Positions 16,601 to 25,361 of a DNA stretch of 32,048 nucleotides are shown here, piece by piece (within the stretch, counting starts at the first letter, position 1; each line of letters begins with the position of its first letter). The notes under the pieces were generated by a model. That model worked only from the letters and a program-made list of their open reading frames with translations. It was not told the DNA's origin and searched no databases. This DNA is from an uncultured Lachnospiraceae bacterium (lineage in GTDB: Bacteria > Bacillota > Clostridia > Lachnospirales > Lachnospiraceae). A program made the translations under genes and the position numbers. Location: positions 1-32,048 of the forward strand of contig CANQAP010000014.1 of the NCBI GenBank assembly GCA_947589305.1. Reading direction: 5' to 3'.

Positions 16601-17268
16601 AAGCATTTCTGAGGAAGATGGCATATATGTATTTTATCAGGGAAGAATGGATGCCGGACGCTTTGTTTGAATATTTAATGCTGGAAATGACAAAAGGAGA
16701 AATTCAGGACGATGTCAGCCACGGTGCGATGCTCTTTTATTTGTCAAAATGCGTGCGGTTGAACGAGGAGCAGACCGGTTATGTGAGACGGACCGTCAAG
16801 CGTTTTTTAGATCGCGGAATGGTATTGCCGTTCTTTAAGGCATTTACGGAGATCATCGAGCTGCCGCAGGAACTGTTCCTGAAAACATATTTGGTATATA
16901 AGGATGAGGAACGCCGGGAAGTGATCGTGAACTATAGTGTAGGCACCAGTGAGCTGCAGACATTGGATTTTAAGCCGTGCCGGATGGAGGAACGGATCCC
17001 GGGATATTATGTGCAGGAATTTGTCGTCTTTCATGGAGAAAAGCTGCTCTATCATTTCGGAGAGGCATATAACGGACATGTATCGTTGATCGAAAGTGAC
17101 CGGATCCGGCGGGATGCGTATGCGCAGGAAGAACCGGAAAGTCGTTTTGAACGGCTCAATCAAATGCTGATCAGTCAGGAAATGCGGGATGCGGACAGTC
17201 TGTCGGCGGCTATGGAAGACTATATGCGGTATAGCCATGTGTTTGAAGAGATTATGCGAATCCTGTAA
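13699..17268 (+). CDS. DUF5717 family giant protein
   Basis: A 1189-residue cytoplasmic-looking protein recognised as DUF5717, a clostridial family of unknown function. Residues about 18-116 form a beta-rich, Ig-like domain (QVVVSTERLQLNIEAGSVYQ ... YEIEITVP), like Hydin/ASPM-type or chaperone beta sandwiches. The following ~900 residues are nearly all helical with repeating aromatic/Leu patterns, consistent with an alpha-solenoid scaffold, broken by a beta insert near 700-770 (VAYVDIITDSAVITLVDAKG). The C-terminus (about 1075-1150) is again beta-rich. No signal peptide, TM segment or catalytic motif seen. AAGGGGAT precedes the ATG. It starts a four-gene run with DUF5716, so the two probably form one complex. 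Confidence 0.8.
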   Translation: MKEKVEQYAKGECNVKRPQVVVSTERLQLNIEAGSVYQGTVEAQSVNDQRMKGMVYDNRYLFKIEPHNFIGKSQRIDLTFDASKWEKGEKLTGVIYLVTDGGEFRIPYEIEITVPVVATSIGELSDMFQFASLAEGNWNEAVRIFASPEFKRTFLEREPMYTKVYESLTKSLSASQAMEEFLTYAHKKRSLFLDVAERKQQLPFLDQPEKHSFLVTRNIWGYLNAEIHSDVRFLQPLKRYLCTEDFIGNKFQLEYMVLPEYMEEGPNLGHITIENVYQKIVVDILVNPAAGNRIKPPRLFTNHHMIKVHQHSLITAYLDFRTGKLDLDTYVEKSLYALRNLVQYCREDRLYRLGILHMNILAGNESMVEEEFKRIDADKDKVVTGTRESCYYAYLKALAYKDTDTIEQAKRKIRETFEAEDEKLFYFWLLIFLDQSEQTEKGPVYAEIQRLYDQGIHSPVLYYEICDMFNHEPLMLRKLGGLELSAIRWGIHHDCISDDVLQICVDLAGKEHGFQPQLFRLLQEIDKTHPTDEVLRMICSMLIRANKAVQEYHEYFSRGIAAGFKLIGIYECYVRSMDMKAYPVLPESVLRYLVYNNTLSDYEQAYIYANLIKHKTVYPALYGEMAPTIENFMEVQMEKGVIHEYLLVIYKEFLKPDHINPKYAARLTNVVFKRRLLCSNPNIKSVIVNHKELLDEQHLPLTDGVAYVDIITDSAVITLVDAKGNRYISTIPYRLERLTDTKLYIDTCRHFHPSDEKLLAYIYSGMDHKHLQDARDVNQARDVFDCTKISYEVRQQALLQIIEYYLENYDGDILEKYLLQVDLEYLDKIHSAEIISGYIMRGMNRKAYEAIKRFGYGDVEISRLLRLASYIVTDTDILGDEALTSLCVYLYQKGQYNDRIIQYLVFQYKADTKELAKLWEVAMVVLGEARELEENILAQLVFSDAYLDNAMDIFRSYYQGRHRGMVTKAFLRKMAYMYFIREEWMPDALFEYLMLEMTKGEIQDDVSHGAMLFYLSKCVRLNEEQTGYVRRTVKRFLDRGMVLPFFKAFTEIIELPQELFLKTYLVYKDEERREVIVNYSVGTSELQTLDFKPCRMEERIPGYYVQEFVVFHGEKLLYHFGEAYNGHVSLIESDRIRRDAYAQEEPESRFERLNQMLISQEMRDADSLSAAMEDYMRYSHVFEEIMRIL

Positions 17269-17297
17269 CAGTCAGGAACCGTTAGGAGATGAAAGAT

Positions 17298-18560
17298 ATG
17301 CAGCAATTTTATTTGGGTATGGATGTTTGTGCGGAATATACGCAGCTCAGTTTTTTTAACCAGCAGACCAAAGAGCCGGAGTCCATTTGTCAACTGAATA
17401 CGGTCGATACATATCTGCTTCCGAATGTTGCATTTTTCGGTGAAGAAACCAACCGCTGGTATGTCGGAAGCGAAGCGCAGGAACATCGTTTCCAGCAGAA
17501 AGGGGTCATGCTGGATCAGGTAGTGGAAAAGCTGGATTCGACGGAACGGATGGTCTTTCATGAAGAAACCTATACGTACGAGGATGTCCTGCTGGTCATT
17601 TTGCGGGGGCATATTATGGATTTTCTGAACCGCTATGAGAGTGCGACCATCGAGCGGCTGGTGGTCACGGTCTATAAGTATTCCAATGCCCTGTTCCGGG
17701 TCCTGCATATGCTTCAGGACGAACTGGGTTTATATGAACAGAAGTTTTTTATTATCGGGCATACGAGCGCATACTTACATTTTGTCTTTCAACAGCCGGA
17801 AAGTCTGAGAAATAATAGTGTCGGACTCTTTGATTATGGACCGGAAGGTTTGGATTTTTACCGCGTGGATATCGCCAGACGGACGACCCCGCAGGTAGTG
17901 ACCGTGATACATAAAGATTTTCACCAACAGCTCGGATATTATCGCATATATGATGATAAAAAAGAACTGGACCAAAGATTTTTAGAAATCATCCAGACCG
18001 TTTTAAAAGAAGCGTATATGTCGGCAGTGTATTTAACAGGCGTTGGTTTTACGGAACTTTGGGCAAACGCATCCCAAAATGCGTTATGTGACGGCAGACG
18101 TGTGTTCGTAGGACAGAATATCTATACAAAAGGCGCCTGCTATGCCGCCTATATCGGTTCCTATGTCATTAATCCGAATAAATATATCGTAAATGCAGAG
18201 GATATGGTACATAGTGATGTCGGGATCTTAAGCGGCGGTAATACGAATACCTTTATCCCGATCGCAAAGGGCGGACGCGAATGGTACAATATGCGGGGAA
18301 AGATTTATGTGTGTTTAGACGATACCAATCGCGTGGAGCTTTTATATAAAAATCATTATAATCAGGAAGCCATGCGGGAGATCATTGAGATTCACGGACT
18401 GCCATCGAGACCTAACAAAACCACAAGGCTATCGTTGGAGGTAGAAATGTATAGCGGCAATAAAGGGGCAGTCGTGATACGGGATGAAGGATTCGGAAAA
18501 TTATACCCGACTACCAACAAGATCTATCGAAAGGAATTCGTATTAGAAAGGGAAGACTAA
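17298..18560 (+). CDS. DUF5716 protein with Hsp70/actin-like ATPase fold
   Basis: A 420-residue protein recognised as DUF5716. It carries degenerate Hsp70/actin landmarks: phosphate-1-like YLGMDVCAEYTQLSFF (Asp9), phosphate-2-like GLFDYGPEGLDFYRVD (176-191) and an adenosine-like VYLTGVGFTELW (244-255). The usual Gly-Gly-Thr of phosphate-2 is Pro-Glu-Gly-Leu here, so hydrolysis may be weak or absent. The last ~90 residues look like a beta substrate-binding-like region. ATG 17298 is preferred over 17289 because AGGAG (17284-17288) needs the 9-base spacer. It lies 29 bases after DUF5717 and 6 before the next gene. Fold assignment is by motif, function unknown. Confidence 0.78.
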   Translation: MQQFYLGMDVCAEYTQLSFFNQQTKEPESICQLNTVDTYLLPNVAFFGEETNRWYVGSEAQEHRFQQKGVMLDQVVEKLDSTERMVFHEETYTYEDVLLVILRGHIMDFLNRYESATIERLVVTVYKYSNALFRVLHMLQDELGLYEQKFFIIGHTSAYLHFVFQQPESLRNNSVGLFDYGPEGLDFYRVDIARRTTPQVVTVIHKDFHQQLGYYRIYDDKKELDQRFLEIIQTVLKEAYMSAVYLTGVGFTELWANASQNALCDGRRVFVGQNIYTKGACYAAYIGSYVINPNKYIVNAEDMVHSDVGILSGGNTNTFIPIAKGGREWYNMRGKIYVCLDDTNRVELLYKNHYNQEAMREIIEIHGLPSRPNKTTRLSLEVEMYSGNKGAVVIRDEGFGKLYPTTNKIYRKEFVLERED

Positions 18561-18566
18561 AGATCC

Positions 18567-19400
18567 ATGGGAAAAATCATTCTTTGTGAAACAAGACAAG
18601 CTGTCGTTCCATACGTATTTGTGAATACGAAAGTAGAAGTATATTCTTATGAAGAACTCTGCTTTTATATCTATAATAATGTGGCATTGTTACAAAAAGA
18701 ACAGTTTCAGGGGAAATTTGTGCAATGGGTCATATCCGAATTGCAGATGCAGGACTTGGCGGACCGCTTGATGGAACAACTGGCGTCTGAGGCGGATCTG
18801 GTGGATATCTTGGTGTCCATTTTATCGGCGGGGTCATATTATGATCCGGCGGATATCAGACAGTTTGTGGATAAACAGGAATTACTGGGATTGCTTCCGG
18901 ACGTAGAAAAGAAAAAGTTGAAAGCAGACAGTTTTCTGATGTATAAGCGGCTGTTAAAAGCGATTTCCTTGTATGACGAGGTCCTCAATCAGGCGGATCA
19001 GACGGAAGATCAACGTTTTATCGGTGACGTGTACCATAATAAGGGAGTGGCGTTAGCCAAAAATATGGAACTGACCAAGGCTAAAACATGCTTTTTGGAA
19101 GCATACGAAAGAAATCATAAAAAGCCTTCTTTAGAGGCATATCTGATGTTACGTCTGCTGGAAGCATCCAAAGAGGATGTGGAGCCGGAGGCAAAGAAGT
19201 TCGGCATGGAAGAAGCGGATTTTATGCGGTTGTCCATGCTGGTGGAAGATGCGATAGACGATTCGGACAATACGGTGATATACACCAGATATCAAAAGGC
19301 ATTATATAATAAAGAACATGGGGACTACGAAGCTTTTAACCAAAGGATCGATATGCTGCTCAATCAGTGGAAAGAGGAATTTCGTGAACAGGTCATATGA
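18567..19400 (+). CDS. TPR-like helical protein of the DUF5717 operon
   Basis: A 277-residue protein, not recognised as a named family. After a short beta-like start (MGKIILCETRQAVVPYVF) it is helical. Residues about 150-200 (DVYHNKGVALAKNMELTKAK then CFLEAYERNHKKPS) have the spacing of tetratricopeptide repeats, which bind partner proteins. No signal peptide or TM segment. It begins 6 bases after DUF5716 without a clear ribosome site, implying translational coupling. Likely an adaptor linking the Hsp70-like and scaffold proteins; that role is inference from order and fold. Confidence 0.65.
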   Translation: MGKIILCETRQAVVPYVFVNTKVEVYSYEELCFYIYNNVALLQKEQFQGKFVQWVISELQMQDLADRLMEQLASEADLVDILVSILSAGSYYDPADIRQFVDKQELLGLLPDVEKKKLKADSFLMYKRLLKAISLYDEVLNQADQTEDQRFIGDVYHNKGVALAKNMELTKAKTCFLEAYERNHKKPSLEAYLMLRLLEASKEDVEPEAKKFGMEEADFMRLSMLVEDAIDDSDNTVIYTRYQKALYNKEHGDYEAFNQRIDMLLNQWKEEFREQVI

Positions 19401-19475
19401 GGTTGGAGAGACGGACGGCATTGCGGGGCAGCAGAGACCACATAAGGCGATACGGGTAGAATACGAGGAGAACGC

Positions 19476-20633
19476 ATGGGATTATTTCAAAAAATATTTC
19501 GGGTGTTTAAGCATACAGAACAAGAAAATCTTACGGAATTAGAGTCGATCGATGACGAAGAGCAGAACCTGCGGGAGGAAGAATCCGAGTTGTCGCATCA
19601 TCTGGGGCAGATCGTGGACGCAACTTACGAAATGCAGGATTTAAAGCGGGAGTATGATCTTGTGACTTCTTATTTTTCGGATATTCAGAAGATCGAGCAG
19701 ATGTCTCCCGATCACTACCGAAAACTGGAAGATGACGCCCGGCGGGTGAAGATGCTGGAAGAGAATCGGAAAGAATTACAAGGTAAGACAAAGCGGATTT
19801 CCATGGAACGCTACAAATTGTTTATGCGGTTAGAAGAAGAGGTGCCGTCAGGGATTGACCGTTTAAAAGAATTGGAAACGATGCGTGGTAAGATTAAGCG
19901 GGACTTGGAATACCTAGAAGGCGAAAAAGGCGCGTTACAATACGAAGAGGAACAGCTTCAAAATAAATTAAACCGTATCCGTAACGTCGCATGGGTCATT
20001 GGATTATTGACTGTGCTGACGATCGTTCTGTTTTTGGTATTGACGTTGCAATTTGGTATCGATATGACGATAGCGGGCGTTAGTATAGCAATCGTTGCCG
20101 TCCTTGCAGAATTCTTTTTGTTTTTAAGTTATAATCGCGCCACATACGACCGAACTTATTGTTTCAAAAAACACAACCGTGCCATACAGTTACAGAATAA
20201 GGTCAAGATCAAATGGCTGAACAATACGAATCACTTAGATTTTCTGTATGCGAAATATGAAGTCAACAGCGGGAAAGAGCTGGAATATGAATGGGAACAA
20301 TATAAGCTCACGATCGAGGAGGAGGAACGCATACAGAGAAATACCGGCGACCTGCGTGTCTATCAGGAAGAACTGGTCTCTAATCTGAGGCAGGCGGGGC
20401 TGATGGATCCGGATATTTGGATCCAGCAAGTGGTCGCGCTGATTGATAAGCGGGAAATGGTAGAAGTCAAGCATTCTCTGAACGTCAGAAGGCAAAAGCT
20501 GCGTGAACATATGAAGCAGAACGAAGAACAACGGCAAAACAGTCTGGTGTGCGTGAAGGGAATACTGACAGAGCATCCGGAATTGAAAGAGCAGGCAAGA
20601 GAAGTATTGACATCATACCACATAGCGGTTTAG
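19476..20633 (+). CDS. Two-TM coiled-coil membrane protein of the DUF5717 operon
   Basis: A 385-residue protein, family not recognised. Residues about 15-168 are highly charged heptad-like helix (for example ELESIDDEEQNLREEESELS), then two membrane helices (171-191 and 197-217) joined by a tight turn, then a second charged coiled-coil region to the end. Both arms should therefore face the cytoplasm, making a membrane anchor or hub. GAGGAG lies about 6 bases before the ATG, 75 bases after the TPR-like gene. As last gene of the run it could tether the DUF5717/DUF5716 assembly to the membrane. Another frame at 19318-19542 is a shadow. Confidence 0.7.
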   Translation: MGLFQKIFRVFKHTEQENLTELESIDDEEQNLREEESELSHHLGQIVDATYEMQDLKREYDLVTSYFSDIQKIEQMSPDHYRKLEDDARRVKMLEENRKELQGKTKRISMERYKLFMRLEEEVPSGIDRLKELETMRGKIKRDLEYLEGEKGALQYEEEQLQNKLNRIRNVAWVIGLLTVLTIVLFLVLTLQFGIDMTIAGVSIAIVAVLAEFFLFLSYNRATYDRTYCFKKHNRAIQLQNKVKIKWLNNTNHLDFLYAKYEVNSGKELEYEWEQYKLTIEEEERIQRNTGDLRVYQEELVSNLRQAGLMDPDIWIQQVVALIDKREMVEVKHSLNVRRQKLREHMKQNEEQRQNSLVCVKGILTEHPELKEQAREVLTSYHIAV

Positions 20634-20742
20634 CAGAGATATCATGCCGGAGCGGTCAGGAGCGTTGATTCATTGGGAATATACTTGATTTTCGTGCGGC
20701 TTCGGGTTAGTATATAGCAGATGGGCTAAAGGAGGACAAATC

Positions 20743-23385
20743 ATGCGTAAGGAATTGGAGAAAACATATAATCCTCAAGAGATCGAGGGGCGTTTATATA
20801 GTAAATGGATGGAGAATAAATACTTTCATGTAGAAGTGGATCGACAGAAAAAGCCGTTTACCATTGTGATGCCGCCTCCGAATATTACAGGTCAGCTTCA
20901 TATGGGACATGCGTTGGATAATACCATGCAGGATATACTGATCCGCTGGAAGCGGATGCAGGGCTATAACGCCCTTTGGCAACCGGGGACGGACCATGCG
21001 GCAATCGCGACAGAAGTCAAGATCATTGAGACGTTAAAGCAGCAGGGGATCGAAAAAGAAGATTTAGGTCGTGAAGGTTTCCTGAAAAAAGCATGGGAAT
21101 GGAAACAGGAATATGGCGGCAGGATCGTCAATCAGTTAAAGCGGTTAGGTGTATCGGCAGACTGGGATCGGGAACGATTTACGATGGACGAAGGAAATAA
21201 TCGCGCGGTAACGGAGGTCTTTTGTAATTTATATGAAAAAGGCTATATCTATAAAGGTTCCCGTATCGTAAACTGGTGTCCGGTCTGTCAGACGTCCATT
21301 TCAGATGCAGAGGTGATCCATGAGGAACAGGAAGGGCATTTTTGGCATATCCGATACCCGATCGCCGGAGAAGAAGGTAAGTTTGTAGAGATCGCGACTA
21401 CCCGTCCGGAAACCATGCTCGGTGATACTGCGATCGCTGTACATCCGGATGATGAACGGTATCAGGACATAATCGGCAAGAAAGTGATCCTGCCGTTGGT
21501 GAACCGCGAGATTCCGGTCATAGCGGATGCTTATGTAGATAAAGAATTCGGTACGGGTGTCGTAAAAATTACTCCGGCACATGATCCGAACGATTTTGAA
21601 GTGGGAAAACGTCATAACCTACCGGAGATCAATATCATGAATGACGATGCCACGATCAACGAAAACGGTGGCAAGTATGCGGGAATGGACCGTTATGAAG
21701 CGCGAAAAGTCATGGTTCAGGAGTTGGAAGAACTGGGGCTGCTGGTCAAGGTAGAACCGCATACGCATAACGTCGGCACGCATGACCGCTGTAAAACGAC
21801 GGTAGAACCGCTGATCAAACCACAGTGGTTTGTAAAGATGGAGGAAATGGCGAAACCGGCGATGGAAGCGGTAAAAAAGGGCAATCTTCGTTTAGTGCCG
21901 GATCGCATGGATAAAACATATTATAACTGGTTAGAGAATATTCGGGATTGGTGCGTATCGAGACAGCTTTGGTGGGGGCATAGGATACCGGCATATTATT
22001 GCCAGTCCTGCGGAGAAATCACCGTGAGTCGGGAACCGGTCTGTATCTGCCCGAAATGCGGCAGCGATCATATCAAACAGGATGAAGACACGCTGGATAC
22101 GTGGTTTTCGTCCGCATTGTGGCCGTTTTCAACATTAGGCTGGCCGGAACAGACGGAGGAATTGGATTATTTTTATCCGACTAATGTCTTGGTGACAGGA
22201 TACGATATTATCTTTTTCTGGGTAATCCGTATGGTATTTTCCGGATTGGAACAGACCGGGAAATTACCGTTTGACTGCGTGCTGTTTCATGGTCTGGTCA
22301 GAGATGACCAAGGAAGGAAAATGAGTAAGTCGCTGGGAAACGGAATCGATCCGCTAGAGGTGATCGATAAGTACGGAGCAGATGCTTTGCGCCTGACTCT
22401 GATCACCGGAAATGCACCGGGCAATGACATGCGGTTTTATTGGGAACGGGTAGAGGCAAGCAGGAATTTTGCCAATAAGATATGGAATGCTTCCCGCTTC
22501 ATTATGATGAATATGGAACAGGCAGACGACGTTCAGGTGACGTTGAGTGATCTGACACAGGCAGACCGCTGGATTCTCTCGAAGGTAAACACGCTGACAA
22601 AAGAAGTAACAGAAAACTTAGAAAAATATGAAATGGGAATTGCCGCTGATAAACTGAACGGATTCTTATGGGAGGAATTCTGTGATTGGTATATTGAGAT
22701 GGTAAAGCCACGGTTATGGAATGAGCAGGACAAGACCAGAGCCGCCGCCATTTGGACCTTAAAGACGGTACTGATTCAATCCTTAAAGTTATTGCATCCG
22801 TATATGCCGTTTATCACGGAAGAAATTTTCTGTAATCTTCAGGATGAGGAAGAATCGATCATGATTTCCGCATGGCCGGAATGGAAAGCGGAATGGAATT
22901 TCCTAGAAGACGAAGCGGCGGTGGATACCATAAAAGCCGCAGTACGGGGAATCCGGAATGTCCGCGCGGAAATGAATGTGGCGCCAAGCAAAAAAGCGAC
23001 CGTGTATGTAGTGTCGGATAAAAAAACGATACGGGATATTTTTGAGGAAAGCAGTGTATTTTTTGCAACTCTCGGTTATGCCGGCACAGTATATGTACAG
23101 GAAGATAAAACGGGGATCGCAGATGATGCGGTATCCGTATTGATCCATGATGCCGCTTTATATATGCCGTTTGCGGAATTGATCGATGTGGAAAAAGAAA
23201 CGCAGCGGCTGACGAAAGAACAGGGCAAACTCCAAAATGAGGTCAAACGGGCGCAGAGCATGTTAAATAATCCGAACTTTATAGAGAAAGCGCCAAAGGC
23301 GAAAATCGAAGAAGAAAAAAATAAACTGGAAAAATATACACAGTTGTTGGCGCAGGTCGAAGAACGTCTGAATCAACTGAAGTAG
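20743..23385 (+). CDS. valS: Valine--tRNA ligase
   Basis: An 880-residue class I aminoacyl-tRNA synthetase that charges tRNA-Val and edits misactivated threonine. The HIGH signature is HMGH (53-56) in [23 protein letters not shown] is at 526-530, the editing domain has [12 protein letters not shown], and a zinc-binding pair CQSC/CPKC lies at 420-439. The C-terminal coiled-coil arm ([20 protein letters not shown]) is complete; length is normal. AAAGGAGG precedes the ATG. The 109-base gap upstream lacks the conserved T-box sequence often found before valS. No clear terminator follows. Confidence 0.98.
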   Translation: MRKELEKTYNPQEIEGRLYSKWMENKYFHVEVDRQKKPFTIVMPPPNITGQLHMGHALDNTMQDILIRWKRMQGYNALWQPGTDHAAIATEVKIIETLKQQGIEKEDLGREGFLKKAWEWKQEYGGRIVNQLKRLGVSADWDRERFTMDEGNNRAVTEVFCNLYEKGYIYKGSRIVNWCPVCQTSISDAEVIHEEQEGHFWHIRYPIAGEEGKFVEIATTRPETMLGDTAIAVHPDDERYQDIIGKKVILPLVNREIPVIADAYVDKEFGTGVVKITPAHDPNDFEVGKRHNLPEINIMNDDATINENGGKYAGMDRYEARKVMVQELEELGLLVKVEPHTHNVGTHDRCKTTVEPLIKPQWFVKMEEMAKPAMEAVKKGNLRLVPDRMDKTYYNWLENIRDWCVSRQLWWGHRIPAYYCQSCGEITVSREPVCICPKCGSDHIKQDEDTLDTWFSSALWPFSTLGWPEQTEELDYFYPTNVLVTGYDIIFFWVIRMVFSGLEQTGKLPFDCVLFHGLVRDDQGRKMSKSLGNGIDPLEVIDKYGADALRLTLITGNAPGNDMRFYWERVEASRNFANKIWNASRFIMMNMEQADDVQVTLSDLTQADRWILSKVNTLTKEVTENLEKYEMGIAADKLNGFLWEEFCDWYIEMVKPRLWNEQDKTRAAAIWTLKTVLIQSLKLLHPYMPFITEEIFCNLQDEEESIMISAWPEWKAEWNFLEDEAAVDTIKAAVRGIRNVRAEMNVAPSKKATVYVVSDKKTIRDIFEESSVFFATLGYAGTVYVQEDKTGIADDAVSVLIHDAALYMPFAELIDVEKETQRLTKEQGKLQNEVKRAQSMLNNPNFIEKAPKAKIEEEKNKLEKYTQLLAQVEERLNQLK

Positions 23386-23481
23386 CGACAAGTGAAAATT
23401 GTTTTGGATTCATGTATAAAACACCTTTCTTTTGAGAACACTGTAGATGTAACAAGTAATTGAGAAAAGGAGGACATATAC

Positions 23482-23649
23482 ATGTCTAATAACAATTATT
23501 CTAACGAATCAAATTGCAAGAATTCTTCTAGCAATGCGTCAAAGAATGAAGCAAGCAACAAGTCTTCCAATAAGGCTTCTAATGCTTCAAACAAGAGCAG
23601 TAACAAGGCTTCTAACAGCAGTAATCAGTCTACCAACGATTACGAGTAG
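23482..23649 (+). CDS. 55-residue Ser/Asn/Lys-rich low-complexity protein
   Basis: A short gene with a strong AAGGAGG 8 bases before ATG. The product is almost entirely Ser, Asn, Lys and Ala in repeats like SSNKASNASNKSSNKASN, with a single Cys near residue 13 and an acidic end (NDYE). It has no hydrophobic core and should be disordered. I do not recognise a function; small polar proteins of this sort are common in spore-formers, but a spore role is only a guess. It lies 96 bases after valS and just before a hairpin and the rhodanese gene. Confidence 0.7.
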   Translation: MSNNNYSNESNCKNSSSNASKNEASNKSSNKASNASNKSSNKASNSSNQSTNDYE

Positions 23650-23666
23650 TTGATTACGAACACCTT

Positions 23667-23706
23667 CCGAATGCTCCGAATATCATAGAGTATAAGGAGC
23701 ATTTGG
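23667..23706 (+). promoter_or_regulatory. Hairpin covering the rhodanese ribosome site
   Basis: CCGAATGCTCC (23667-23677) pairs with GGAGCATTTGG (23696-23706), 11 bp with one G-U and an 18-base loop. The right arm contains most of AAGGAG (23694-23699), the best ribosome site for the next gene. No T-run follows, so it is not a plain terminator; it may gate translation. Confidence 0.45.
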
Positions 23707-23708
23707 TG

Positions 23709-24035
23709 GTGGTAGAAATGATGCCAACAATCGAAAATATAAATATCCGCCATATCATCCAAAAAGCAGTTGCAGAGAATGCGATTATCATAGATGTCAG
23801 AAGTCGGGAAGAGTTTCGCAGCGGGCATATCCCCATGGCGATGAATGTGCCGATTGCAGAACTGCAAAGCCGGAAAGTGAATTTTCCGAGAGGGCGTACC
23901 TTAATATTCTACTGCGATAGTGGGGCGAACAGCTTAAAAGCTGCCCGGATCATGGCAGGATATGGATTTCGAACCATAAACGCAGTTGGCGGTATTCGAC
24001 AATACAATAAAGAATTAACGGTAAACCGGCAGTGA
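23709..24035 (+). CDS. Rhodanese-like domain protein
   Basis: A single-domain sulfurtransferase-like protein of about 108 residues. The first half has IIIDVRSREEFRSGHIPMAM, the rhodanese CH2A signature, and the catalytic loop reads FYCDSGANS with the active-site Cys. The ending AGYGFRTINAVGGIRQY is typical. Such proteins move sulfur from thiosulfate or persulfides. The start is uncertain: GTG 23709 is 9 bases after AAGGAG, and ATG 23718 follows a weaker GGTGGTGG. The terminator hairpin overlaps the stop codon. Confidence 0.88.
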   Translation: MVEMMPTIENINIRHIIQKAVAENAIIIDVRSREEFRSGHIPMAMNVPIAELQSRKVNFPRGRTLIFYCDSGANSLKAARIMAGYGFRTINAVGGIRQYNKELTVNRQ

Positions 24036-24046
24036 TGCCGGTTTTT
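24023..24046 (+). terminator. Rho-independent terminator overlapping the rhodanese stop
   Basis: AAACCGGCA (24023-24031) and TGCCGGTTT (24036-24044) form a 9-bp stem with a GTGA loop that contains part of the TGA stop, followed by TT. Compact and GC-rich. Confidence 0.75.
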
Positions 24047-24173
24047 CCTTGTGCTTGCAAGAATCCTGCTGTGATACAGGTGCTTGACAGGGCAAGATTC
24101 GAAACGTACAATAAATAAGAAGTGAATGTTGTAAAGTATATGGTATGACCAGAACGATTGCTTGGAGAATAGA

Positions 24174-25361
24174 ATGAATACAGTAGATTTGATCGCACCT
24201 TGCCACTTTGGGTTAGAAGCGGTTTTAAAACGGGAGATACAGGAATTAGGATATGAGATCCTACAGGTAGAAGACGGAAGGATCACATATCGTGGAGACG
24301 GATCAGCGATCGCACGATCCAATATGTTCATCCGTACCGCAGAACGGATTTTGGTCAAGGTGGGAAGTTTTCCTGCGAAAACTTTTGACAGTTTATTTGA
24401 AAATACCAGAGAATTGCCGTGGCAGGATTATATTCCGCAAGATGGCAGGTTTTGGGTATCTAAGGCGTCTACGAAAAACAGCGCCTTATTTAGCGGTTCC
24501 GATATCCAGTCGATCGTCAAGAAAGCCATAGTAGAAAAATTAAAAACCGTGTATCATGTAGACTGGTTTGAAGAAACCGGAGAACAGTATCCGATTCGTG
24601 TCTTTATAAACAAAGATCTGGTCAGCATCGGAATAGACAGCTCCGGCGTCTCTCTGCATAAACGCGGCTACAGGCAGTTGGTAGGAAAGGCACCGATATC
24701 GGAGACGTTAGCGGCGGCTTTGATTCTTCTGACCCCTTGGAAAAAGGATCGGATTTTAGTGGATCCGTTTTGCGGAAGCGGAACCTTTCCGATCGAAGCA
24801 GCGATGATCGGAGCGAGGATCGCCCCGGGTATGAAACGTGAGTTTACGGCACAACATTGGGCAAATTTAACGGAGCAAACGCAATGGAAGGAAGCATTAA
24901 AGGAAGCGGAAGATTTGATCCTGCGTGATCTGAAAATGAGTATACAGGGATATGACATTGACAGCAGTATCATAAAATGTGCGATGGAAAACGCCCGGGC
25001 AGCAGGAGTGGAGCGGCATATTCATTTTCAGCAGAGAAGCGTCGCGGAACTCAGCCATCCGAAAAAATACGGCTTTATCATTACGAATCCCCCATACGGA
25101 GAACGTCTGGAAGAAAAAGCAGAATTGCCGGACCTCTATCGGATGATGGCAAAGAGTTTTGATCGTTTGGATACTTGGTCAAAGTATATCGTGACCTCTT
25201 ATGAAGATGCGGAAAAGTATTTGGGGAAAAAGGCAGATCGGAACCGAAAAATATATAACGGCATGATCAAGGCATATTTCTATCAATATATGGGACCGAA
25301 ACCGCCAAAACCTTCCGGAAAGGATCTGAAAGGAGTTCATACGAATGAAACGACTGATTAG
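24174..25361 (+). CDS. THUMP-domain 23S rRNA (guanine-N2)-methyltransferase, RlmL/YpsC-like
   Basis: A 395-residue class I RNA methyltransferase of the RlmL/YpsC group, expected to methylate a guanine in 23S rRNA. The N-terminus (APCHFGLEAVLKREIQELGY) and the segment to about 150 form the ferredoxin-like and THUMP RNA-binding domains. The SAM motif is DPFCGSGTFPIEAA (197-210) and the catalytic motif is NPPYGERL (305-312). ATG 24174 is chosen since GGAG lies 6 bases before it; an in-frame TTG at 24162 lacks a site. Its end overlaps the next gene by 17 bases, so the two are co-transcribed. Confidence 0.92.
   Translation: MNTVDLIAPCHFGLEAVLKREIQELGYEILQVEDGRITYRGDGSAIARSNMFIRTAERILVKVGSFPAKTFDSLFENTRELPWQDYIPQDGRFWVSKASTKNSALFSGSDIQSIVKKAIVEKLKTVYHVDWFEETGEQYPIRVFINKDLVSIGIDSSGVSLHKRGYRQLVGKAPISETLAAALILLTPWKKDRILVDPFCGSGTFPIEAAMIGARIAPGMKREFTAQHWANLTEQTQWKEALKEAEDLILRDLKMSIQGYDIDSSIIKCAMENARAAGVERHIHFQQRSVAELSHPKKYGFIITNPPYGERLEEKAELPDLYRMMAKSFDRLDTWSKYIVTSYEDAEKYLGKKADRNRKIYNGMIKAYFYQYMGPKPPKPSGKDLKGVHTNETTD

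Noticed and set aside
20634..20742. T-box leader before valS
   Set aside because: The conserved T-box sequence and a terminator hairpin are absent, and 109 bases is too short for a full T-box.
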